From NCBI GenBank assembly GCA_040954595.2, contig CM082577.2, positions 9,362,001-9,426,000 on the forward strand: DNA of 64,000 nt, in the 5' to 3' direction. The notes below the pieces were generated by a model. That model searched no databases, was not told the DNA's origin, and saw only the letters and a list, made by a program, of their open reading frames with translations. Of this stretch, positions 42,701 to 64,000 are shown piece by piece. Positions within the stretch are counted from its first letter, which is position 1. Each line of letters starts with the position of its first letter. Made by a program: the position numbers and the translations under genes. Source of the DNA: Balanoglossus misakiensis. Its lineage: Eukaryota; Hemichordata.

Positions 42701-45700
42701 AACCCCCACTGAATAGATAATGAAGTGAAGTGAGCAGAAAGATTTCTTCGGGAGCAAAAGACTTGTCGTTTTTGGTCATGAAACCCATCTTACCTTACTA
42801 TCTGTCTGATCTCCGAGTTGCACTTTCATCAAATGCGGGGTCTTAGTCCGTCCAGTGATTGCAGCTATGTACTCCACCAGGGCCGTCTTACCGCACCCAA
42901 CAGGCCCCTCCAGCAAAACTGGCCGATTGTTGGCGATGGCCAAAGCCAGGCTGTGAAGATTCCTCAGTGTTGATGGCACTGGTACCAGATCAGTTGTAGA
43001 GCTCTGTGAATAAATAGACAAACAATGTTTACATCAGAAAATGTCAACACATGCATACAAACGTGTGCATTTGCATGCACTACATGTTTATATGCACAAA
43101 CACACATAACTTTCTGCTATCACAACACACGTAATGTCAAACACTGAAGGTGGATCATTGCACAGTGAGATGGCAGAGCTTAGTATATCGAGGCATTTTA
43201 ACACCAACTTCCCTCATCTTAAAATAGTGGAGCCCAATAATAACTTTCAGAGAAATTAATTGAATTATCACATTGATAAAATCTGCCATCGGGAAATCCA
43301 TACTAAGCAAACTGTTTGTCCTGGCAAGCAAGTTGCTCCCTCTGCCACCCATCGTATCTGTCAGAAGCATAAACTCACCTGTACTGTTGAGATGTTCGGA
43401 ATCACCACACCACACACAGCTACAACTCCATCACTCAGATCACTGCTGATGATGCTGCCCTGTGTGTGGGTCAACAAATCTGAGCCGTCACTCTCAACCT
43501 GTTTCTTCGGGTTTATCAAGAGCATCGCTTTCTCTCTGTTCTCATTGACGACTTCATCTGAGCTGTGAGGAGAACAATGAAAGTGCCAGTCAGTGTCACT
43601 CATATTTCATTGCACCAAGGCATGCTGTTACGGTCAGGTAGCATGGATCAGAATTCCAAGTTTCAATGATAAACTTGAAAAATAATTTAAGTGATTTACA
43701 TGTATGTGTGTCCGCACTCTGCAAGCAACCTTTCTGTACAATGCCAGCATTTTCATGACACTTACGTCATTGCCAGCATCACCTTAGGGCAATGCCAGCA
43801 TTCTACAACTAGCATTTCAAATGGAGTCATCGTCCAACACTTTTCACTAGCACAACTGCTGACATTTGCACCTCCTAATAGACTCTACAAGAGGTGCTGA
43901 TAGCCTCCTTTGGTTTTTGACTCAAGCAGTTTGCTGGAAAGCGTTGACGCATTTTTGGTATCAGGACAGTTAATACCCCATGGACATTTACCACCCTAAC
44001 TTTCACCCATCCACCCGTAGGCTAGTGTTACGGCATAGACTGGTGGGTATGAACAGAAGTGTCAATGGAGGCAACTGTCATAGAACACAGCAGATACCTA
44101 ACTGATGCTTTTACCTGATTGTGTAACTTCTGATGTCCTCCACGGCGAAAAGTTTCGTGTTGAGCTCTCTGCACTGTAAGTCTGTCATTCCAACTATGAT
44201 CGCGATACTTTGGGTAGCAAACCTGGAGCAAGATATGGAGATTTTTTAGTAATCCCAGTGTGCACAGTAACAAGTTAGTCTACTGATTGGCTTAGAAGCA
44301 GTGATACATGCAAGACCGACCATTCTAATCCAATGATCAAAATCAACAAAGGGGGCCGTTCCAGCTGAGTAGACTTTTTTCTGTGCACAACGTCCAAACA
44401 TCAATTCACCATAACACTTTTTTTGCCAACGAATAGGTTTTGTTGTGGTGCTGCGTCTTTTAATAACTTTACACAGCAAGTGTCTGATACCAAAATCTAA
44501 AAGTGCAATGCTAATTTATGATGACCTGAATTGTTTCGTGACTTCAATCACCCATCATGATTTCTGGGAATGAGAAATCTTATCCCTTACCATCTTGTCT
44601 TAGAATCCTCGTCGTGCAGGAGCTGCATGAACGGACTCCAGTTCCAGAGATCCCGGAATTTATCCGGCGCCAGGCTGAGGAATCTGTATGCAGTGATGGC
44701 GATATCGTAGTGTTCTCCCTTCCCAACTGGGCTCTTCTTACTCTACGTGATGAAACAAGTGGATGTACACAAATAACAAATCAGTTTTCATGAACTGTTA
44801 AATACTAGTAATTGGTCAATACCAAAAAATAACGAAATCAGGTTTGATGAAACGTCCAGCTATTAGTCAATGCTTTGATGCAACTACAGATATTACGAAG
44901 TGAAAGCTGATCATTATTACCCTTTTCTTTGGCGGGGGCTGTCCCGTGTCTGTTTCGTCTACAAGCCGTTGAAAGAATGATGGTGCAGTCTGAAAGTACT
45001 TCATTGTAAAGCTATATAGAACATAAAAATCAAACAGTATGAAATGAAAGATATTTATTTCAGAAACCAACATGCACCTACGTGATATGATCTACAGTCA
45101 AAATAGGTGACTGCCTCTGATTTCTTTATTTTTTTATAAATTGATGGTTTGTGTAATAGCCAAATAATCCTGACATAACTAGTAACTGGTCACACCATCT
45201 CAGACATCAAGATACTTGAAATACAATTCAAATTGACACTCACAATTTTATACTTGTGCACTGCAATGTAGTAGACTTCAAATTCTCAAATACAACCGAC
45301 TCATCTCCGTATACACAAATGTATTCTCACCTGAGGACATCTGGAGCTACATGGACTAACTTCCCGAGTGCGACACACAACTGCTCGTGCTTGTTCAGTT
45401 TCAAATGTCCATCTTGAAATACCCTCGGCAGCGTTCTTTCTAACAAATCCAGTATGAGCGGCTTGAATGCCCGACCAACCTCGACGGTGCAACTCGGGAC
45501 AACCAAGTACTTGGCTAGAGTTTCCAATATTTGATGTCTGTCGTGTGGTGTCCATATCTGTTTGTGGCAAAAGAGAAGCATGAAGGTGGCTTTGACTGGT
45601 CAAAGAGACAGAAGCTGTAACATTTGGCTGTTGCGTTCTGATCTTGCTGCAATGATTGTAGTGGGTGGCATATACTGCTATGTTGATGGTGTTGTTGGTG

Positions 45701-46286
45701 CAGCGAGCACTGTCAACCCGACCTGACGGCATCCGCTACAATCATTGCAGCTGGTTCTGATCATGATCATGTCTCATCTTTACGTTCTCTTGCTGTAATA
45801 TCATAATCAGCACAGAGATGTAGTATGATGTTTGAAACTAATGAAAGCTGAAGTTAAACCAACGTGCACGCGTGCACGTTTAATCAGACCCACGTGAAGC
45901 TTCGAAGGGCGATGGTTTTGTGGAAACAGTAAGAAATCTACATGTGACACACACCGTTGTCCATTTCACCCCTACTTCACTACATGAAGGTGAGGGGACG
46001 GAAGTAGACATGCAGATTGCAGACGACAATCAACAGTCTACCCTGCACTTCCGGTGTCGCGATCGCGGTGGCACGCGAAGCAAAACGCCTGGAAGCGACG
46101 AGATCTGATATCTACAGCCCCAGAACTTCACGAACGTTACACTAGATATATGCGATCCATTGATCTTATGTCAGATCTTACCTGTTTCGACTGATATCCT
46201 CGTATGCCTGTAAGCAGTGAATCGTTCGACACGCTGCGTGTTACCCTTTCCAATGCTGCGCGTATATTCATGGACAAATTCTCCAT
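59..46286 (-). CDS. MDN1: Midasin (MDN1/Rea1), giant AAA+ ATPase of 60S ribosome biogenesis; 96 exons, C-terminal end cut by window
   Basis: Midasin is the dynein-related ATPase that uses its MIDAS domain to pull ubiquitin-like-domain assembly factors (NLE1/Rsa4, WDR12/Ytm1) off pre-60S particles in the nucleolus and nucleoplasm. I joined 96 coding exons, all GT-AG and all agreeing in reading phase, into 16,695 nt (5,565 codons), from the ATG at 46284-46286 to a donor just below position 59. The human protein has about 5,596 residues, so only the last exon or so is missing. Six Walker A motifs, a helical linker, a long Asp/Glu-rich stretch and a DxSxS MIDAS motif appear in the family order. 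The start ATG has A at -3 and G at +4. The neighbour on the right is divergent and unrelated. Exon coordinates are given in the block entries below; individual splice sites were read by eye. Confidence 0.97.
1446..6236 (-). CDS. MDN1: Midasin exons 83-92: Asp/Glu-rich region (about residues 4802-5405)
   Basis: Exons 6101-6236, 5283-5510, 4905-4999, 4549-4699, 4004-4278, 3495-3686, 3193-3291, 2654-2788, 2085-2285, 1446-1745. About 600 residues dominated by Asp, Glu, Lys and Gln, with runs such as DEEDKKEEKEE and DGDDGDEEEAED. Exon 84 retains the one clearly conserved patch, LDKQMGDVGDENEKLDERMW. This is the flexible acidic tether that separates linker and MIDAS domain in all midasins. Several exons have lengths divisible by three and matching phases, so exon skipping or length change could be tolerated here. 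Exact exon limits rest on splice signals more than on similarity. Confidence 0.9.
2373..2463. repeat. Degenerate MITE of the TTAA family, inverted
   Basis: Matches the inverted form over its length but has an extra C at the left terminus and has lost TTAA on the right (gaaagggcc). Located in a midasin intron. Confidence 0.7.
4731..4793. repeat. Fragment of the TTAA MITE family
   Basis: Left terminus ttaaaccctttcaccc and about 50 bp of interior (tctatagaatctacctttac) are recognisable; the right end is lost. Confidence 0.5.
5531..5732. repeat. Diverged copy of the same TIR element in midasin intron
   Basis: About 200 bp with termini ttaatggtatatggtcacct and aggtgactatacctttaa and the same interior (caatcacagattttcagtgg, caaatacgccatttcagcc). 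It is older than the copy at 48886, with several small insertions. Confidence 0.8.
6417..15954 (-). CDS. MDN1: Midasin exons 62-82: linker, second part (about residues 3423-4801)
   Basis: Exons 15595-15954, 14996-15201, 14383-14641, 13868-14147, 13266-13519, 12845-12940, 12494-12588, 11754-12070, 11409-11518, 11062-11166, 10661-10792, 10257-10457, 9794-10011, 9553-9664, 9320-9435, 8692-9004, 8480-8580, 7851-8233, 7550-7725, 7007-7168, 6417-6554. Recognisable conserved patches are KIARWSDMNFWAMKQYVEKS (exon 71), LFKYLATVGLSYRKGL (exon 74) and, at the end, GGIGDGEGVKDVSDQIENED (exon 82), which in midasin marks the passage into the acidic region. Exon 77 starts at 9004 rather than 8997, because the inner AG would place a stop in frame. 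Confidence 0.92.
10069..10161. repeat. TTAA-flanked MITE, CCCTTTCACC termini
   Basis: 93 bp starting TTAACCCTTTCACC and ending GGTGAAAGGGTTAA, with a partly self-complementary interior. TTAA at both ends and termini starting CCC are the signature of piggyBac-type target duplications and inverted repeats. The copy is in the midasin intron between exons 73 and 74. Confidence 0.8.
14768..14872. repeat. Dispersed repeat family in midasin introns, copy 1
   Basis: About 105 bp (cagtcaattt, aggatttct, tcagccctatacct, atgtagtgtgg, ttcttgagtcaccagtgag) also found at 26490-26595. Origin unknown. Confidence 0.75.
16317..23521 (-). CDS. MDN1: Midasin exons 48-61: linker, first part (about residues 2379-3423)
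   Basis: Exons 23373-23521, 22802-23019, 22065-22405, 21636-21732, 21418-21501, 21226-21344, 20872-21002, 20299-20462, 19507-19844, 19007-19271, 18331-18625, 17560-17792, 16687-17194, 16317-16508. This is the mostly helical linker that follows the AAA+ ring in midasin and relays movement to the MIDAS domain. It is less conserved than the ring and shows no catalytic motifs. The start of exon 52 (21501) is set by reading phase; a better-looking acceptor 20 bp further in would break the frame. Confidence 0.9.
18892..18984. repeat. TTAA-flanked MITE, same family
   Basis: 93 bp with both CCCTTTCACC-type ends and TTAA on each side. Same orientation as the copy at 10069, interior slightly diverged. 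Located in a midasin intron just downstream of exon 57. Confidence 0.8.
21845..22020. repeat. Single arm of the fold-back element family
   Basis: Matches the right arm of the element at 34277-34600 (ttcattttggtgag, cgggatggaagttgtgagcgg, ttgattcactatatatccac, gagagactttgtccc). The left arm is absent, so this is a deleted or solo half. Confidence 0.75.
23644..26361 (-). CDS. MDN1: Midasin exons 41-47: AAA6 module (about residues 2072-2378)
   Basis: Exons 26233-26361, 25670-25829, 25174-25311, 24761-24929, 24410-24526, 24174-24258, 23644-23767. Walker A is VGPHSSGKTS (exon 41). The Walker B position reads DWLLIDNVNF (exon 44), with Asn in place of the catalytic Glu, so hydrolysis at this site is doubtful. 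The sensor strand is LILAMDPRHGEISRAMRNRG (exons 45-46). For exon 43 I chose the donor at 25173/25172 (AAAG/GTCAGT), because the one 7 bp upstream would shift the frame. Confidence 0.94.
26490..26595. repeat. Dispersed repeat family in midasin introns, copy 2
   Basis: Same orientation and length as the copy at 14768-14872. No inverted termini seen. Confidence 0.75.
26694..29742 (-). CDS. MDN1: Midasin exons 34-40: AAA5 module (about residues 1715-2071)
   Basis: Exons 29534-29742, 29048-29170, 28470-28667, 28072-28179, 27547-27735, 27172-27270, 26694-26837. Walker A is LEGSPGVGKTS (exon 34), Walker B HWVVLDELNLAS, split between exons 35 and 36, and the sensor/finger stretch ACQNPLNQGGGRKGLPKSF followed by LNRFTQ (exon 36). 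Exon 38 carries the conserved GPWEFNLRDLFRWCDLM helix. All catalytic positions I can recognise are intact. Confidence 0.95.
28820..28896. repeat. Fragment of the TTAA MITE family
   Basis: Right two-thirds of the element (ccaagttggac, then gagggaaacaggggtgaacgg) ending in TTAA; the left terminus is not recognisable. Confidence 0.55.
29957..30050. repeat. Diverged copy of the TTAA MITE family
   Basis: Similar length and layout (accattttcaccaccatggtt at the left, ggggtaaaggggtga at the right), with many substitutions and no TTAA. Confidence 0.5.
30246..30374. repeat. Dispersed repeat, copy A
   Basis: About 130 bp (agatgttaatta, cacactgtaggaagatccag, aaatctggatggcaaatatg) shared with 31319-31452 in the same orientation. 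The two copies flank midasin exons 32 and 33. Confidence 0.8.
30423..32956 (-). CDS. MDN1: Midasin exons 29-33: AAA4 module (about residues 1389-1715)
   Basis: Exons 32818-32956, 32438-32713, 31837-32033, 31056-31213, 30423-30629. Walker A is completed as GETG/CGKTT across the exon 28/29 junction. Walker B is FLVDEISLADD and the sensor GTMNPGGDFGKKE (exon 30). The arginine-finger stretch LSPALRNRFTEIWCP opens exon 31. The module ends with a Ser-rich stretch in exon 33 (SITSNSDSSANSN). A (CAT)21 microsatellite lies just upstream of exon 33, in the intron. Confidence 0.95.
30685..30747. repeat. (CAT)21 microsatellite in midasin intron
   Basis: Twenty-one uninterrupted CAT units between exons 32 and 33 of midasin, 56 bp from exon 33. 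The poly-Met and poly-Ser frames through it are not coding. Confidence 0.97.
31319..31452. repeat. Dispersed repeat, copy B
   Basis: Direct repeat of 30246-30374 with a few indels. No coding capacity or terminal structure recognised. Confidence 0.8.
33419..35950 (-). CDS. MDN1: Midasin exons 23-28: AAA3 module and first half of AAA4 Walker A (about residues 1068-1389)
   Basis: Exons 35772-35950, 35560-35651, 35014-35130, 34646-34792, 34043-34190, 33419-33698. Walker A is GETSVGKTS (exon 23), Walker B WIILDELNLAP (exon 24), sensor ATQNPPGLYGGRK (exon 25) and arginine-finger strand SRAFRNRFVELHF (exon 26). Exon 28 ends inside the next P-loop, at VLLVGETG, so the AAA4 nucleotide-binding motif is split by an intron. 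The intron between exons 26 and 27 carries a 320-bp fold-back repeat. Confidence 0.95.
34277..34600. repeat. ~320-bp fold-back (long inverted repeat) element in midasin intron 26
   Basis: The left arm runs ggacaaagtctctctcttgc ... cacaacttccatccc ... cactcgtgtc-like sequence ... ctcgccaaaat. The right arm is its imperfect reverse complement: attttggcgag ... cgggatggaagttgtg ... gagagagactttgtcc. The arms are about 140 bp each with a short spacer (aattatcagtctctactgtt). This is a MITE or snap-back type element without coding capacity. Confidence 0.8.
36295..39623 (-). CDS. MDN1: Midasin exons 14-22: AAA2 module (about residues 629-1068)
   Basis: Exons 39411-39623, 39102-39316, 38567-38685, 38098-38234, 37857-37961, 37529-37642, 37204-37275, 36937-37012, 36295-36560. 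Walker A is GETGTGKTS (exon 14), followed by NMNQQSDSTDLLGGYKP, the insert typical of midasin ATPases. Walker B is WVLLDEINLA (exon 17). The sensor/arginine-finger stretch is ACMNPATDVGKKDLPPGVRN, split between exons 18 and 19. The basic and acidic key residues are intact, so this module looks ATPase-competent. Confidence 0.95.
38303..38408. repeat. Pyrimidine-rich tract (CT/CCT) in midasin intron
   Basis: About 105 bp consisting almost wholly of C and T on the plus strand (purine-rich on the transcribed RNA). It has mirror-repeat-like segments able in principle to form triplex DNA. Confidence 0.75.
39750..39841. repeat. TTAA MITE, same family
   Basis: Full-length copy; the left flank is CTAA instead of TTAA, the right flank is TTAA. 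Located in the midasin intron between exons 13 and 14. Confidence 0.78.
40085..43003 (-). CDS. MDN1: Midasin exons 7-13: AAA1 module (about residues 290-629)
   Basis: Exons 42794-43003, 42313-42384, 41813-41976, 41341-41455, 40866-41032, 40443-40524, 40085-40293. Walker A reads GPVGCGKTA in exon 7. The Walker B position in exon 9 reads WILLEDIDYAP, with Glu-Asp where the other modules have Asp-Glu. The sensor strand is GFQLFASQR. The C-terminal small domain of the module runs through exons 10-13, ending with KEKEMASLER just before AAA2. Confidence 0.95.
42039..42131. repeat. TTAA-flanked MITE, same family, inverted
   Basis: Full-length copy in the opposite orientation (the ccatggtggtgaaagggttaa end is on the right). 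Located in the midasin intron between exons 8 and 9. Confidence 0.78.
43379..46286 (-). CDS. MDN1: Midasin exons 1-6: N-terminal domain (about residues 1-289)
   Basis: Exons 46182-46286, 45331-45557, 44921-45011, 44591-44742, 44115-44222, 43379-43562. The reading begins MENLSMNIRAAL and includes the segment TAYRFLSLAPDKFRDLWNW, followed by FATQSIAIIVGM, typical of the region before the first ATPase module of midasin. No catalytic motif is expected here; in the yeast protein this domain packs against the AAA+ ring. Exon 1 is short and followed by a 624-bp intron (45558-46181) that contains a perfect 20-bp palindrome and an E-box. Confidence 0.93.
45861..45880. promoter_or_regulatory. Perfect 20-bp palindrome with overlapping GCGTG cores in midasin intron 1
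   Basis: The sequence aacgtgcacgcgtgcacgtt equals its own reverse complement. It holds GCGTG on both strands, the core of bHLH-PAS (AhR/ARNT, HIF-type) sites, and lies 11 bp from an E-box at 45891-45896. Its position in the first intron, near the start, suits a regulatory element. Function is inferred. Confidence 0.35.
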
Positions 46287-46419
46287 AATGCCTCACATTA
46301 AATAAGCAAATGATTACAGAAGACTGTTCAGATCACTTATCTGGGGTGAAATACAGAAGTAAACTTGAAATAGAAGCGAAATATGCGACAATCGTGCCAG
46401 GTAAACATTTCGCAATTAC

Positions 46420-46425
46420 CACGTG
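46420..46425. promoter_or_regulatory. E-box CACGTG upstream of midasin
   Basis: Canonical palindromic E-box close to the midasin start codon. A second copy lies at 45891-45896 in intron 1. MYC/MAX is known to use such sites in ribosome-biogenesis genes; here binding is only inferred from position. Confidence 0.35.
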
Positions 46426-46682
46426 TGATGCAGACTACTTTTGCGGCTTGGTGTCAAAGGTCATAGTCATGCGCTATTCTCTCTTACCCATAATGCATGT
46501 CGACGATGCGTCCTATTCCCGTCGGGTCCTGCCCTTTCCTCAGCTTTCCCGAGGCGCTGATACATTATCCCGGTACATTATTAAAAAAAATGTTTCTGAT
46601 CTTGTGGGTGACAATTTTTTTTTTCGTCCAGTCAATGTCCCTACTAGGCCCACTGGTTGTTAATAGCCGAGTGTCTTGCCAC

Positions 46683-46802
<120 letters not shown>

Positions 46803-47510
46803 CCCTGAATTAAGTACCCGACATCAGACTTTTGATGCTAGGCCTACCCTTGAGGTATTTAAAATGATAAAATAGCGATAGGCCTAGAGGCCTACTGCCA
46901 ACATCCGACGGCTTGGCAGACCCCCCCCCCGGGGGGGACTATCAACACACCGCGACAAAAACTTTCGGCCTTGCCCCAGGCTTACATAGTTACGTAAGGA
47001 TTTACCCGCCGTTCACTGCAGGTAATATTTGACAGACCTAGCAGCCCCAGTTTTTTAACAAATAATGTGAGCCTCAATCCGACAAAGGGATATTTTGATG
47101 TGTTTGATTTTTAGAGGTTACACGCTGTGCATTGAAATTGTGCGTTTGCTCAAAACACATGAAAATAGTATAAAGTATTTGACTACCAGAACATCTGTGT
47201 GAAATACTTCAAAGGTCAAGTGACTTACATAAAATTCAAACGTAGGCCTAGTAAGTATCAACATTGTGATGATTACGTATGTTTGACTGCTATTGGTCAG
47301 AGCAGAAAAAATTGAGAATCTCATAGATACATATTAAATTTAATCCTTTTGACAAATATACCGGTAACTTATCGGTGTACCGGACAGTCTATCATATCGT
47401 AGAAGGAACAGACGAGTTCCCACGAGGCGCACACGGAGGCAGGAGCGCAGCGAGTCAAGTGAATTGGCCGAAATCCATCAAAGAGACAGAGGACATCAAT
47501 CAATCAAGCG

Positions 47511-63796
<16,286 letters not shown>

Positions 63797-64000
63797 GTAG
63801 GTTGTTACCGGAAGAATTTCTTTCTCGGACTGGGTGATTAGCATATCTTGAATGATTGATTTATATAATTGCACCTGATTTGATGTCTTACTATTTCCCG
63901 TTAAAGCTCCATTAATAGCTGTAACTATGTTTTTCACTATTTTTGTTTCGTGTACGTGAAATGCCCAGCATTTACCTTATCAACACAATCTATATGTGTA
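63797..64000 (+). other. Start of GH31 intron 21 (window edge)
   Basis: Donor gtaggt follows exon 21. No further exon of the glucosidase is visible before the end of the window. Confidence 0.6.

Larger units (their letters stand above)
174..46181 (-). other. Introns of the midasin gene (95 complete introns)
   Basis: Introns run from about 73 bp (21345-21417) to about 960 bp. Apart from the repeats listed separately I see no embedded gene. Longer introns with nothing recognisable include 13520-13867, 15202-15594, 17195-17559, 19845-20298, 20463-20871, 33699-34042, 37276-37528 and 43563-44114. A pyrimidine-rich tract (38303-38408) sits in the intron between exons 16 and 17. Short tgtaca/catgta runs occur at 12242-12264 and 30168-30186. 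I looked for a box C/D snoRNA host signature, as in many ribosome-biogenesis genes, without a convincing hit. Confidence 0.6.

Overview
This is metazoan nuclear DNA. Both genes are cut into many short exons with GT-AG introns, and introns carry microsatellites, short inverted-repeat transposons and tRNA genes. Frequent tgtaca/catgta runs, TIR-type MITEs and the protein sequences suggest a marine invertebrate deuterostome. Amphioxus (Branchiostoma) is my best guess, but hemichordates or echinoderms are not excluded.

Positions 59-46286, minus strand: one giant gene, midasin (MDN1/Rea1), the dynein-like AAA+ ATPase of 60S ribosome maturation. I could follow 96 coding exons whose splice phases all agree, giving 5,565 codons from the start ATG (46284-46286). 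The last few dozen residues lie beyond the left edge. Six AAA+ modules (36-43 kb down to 23.6 kb), a long linker (23.5-6.4 kb), an Asp/Glu-rich region (6.2-1.4 kb) and the MIDAS domain (1.2-0.06 kb) follow in the canonical order.

Positions 46287-47510: a 1.2-kb divergent intergenic region with a (GAT)35 microsatellite and an E-box near the midasin start.

Positions 47511-63796, plus strand: a single-unit GH31 alpha-glucosidase of maltase-glucoamylase/sucrase-isomaltase type, made as a type II membrane protein with a trefoil domain. 21 exons (912 codons) are visible and the 3' end is beyond the window. One intron holds three identical tRNA-Phe(GAA) genes (52380-52752). Another, 6.1 kb long, is filled by a four-copy tandem array of a ~1.43-kb repeat (57592-63412) that carries eleven perfect DR1 nuclear-receptor half-site pairs and starts with two perfect GC-rich hairpins.

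Introns also hold a TTAA-flanked MITE family with CCCTTTCACC termini (piggyBac-like), a ~320-bp fold-back element, and two copies of another TIR element. The two genes are functionally unrelated (ribosome assembly; carbohydrate digestion) and share only the divergent intergenic region. I found no clear evidence of a new enzymatic system. The least explained structures are the DR1-bearing array with its hairpin head and the tRNA cluster.
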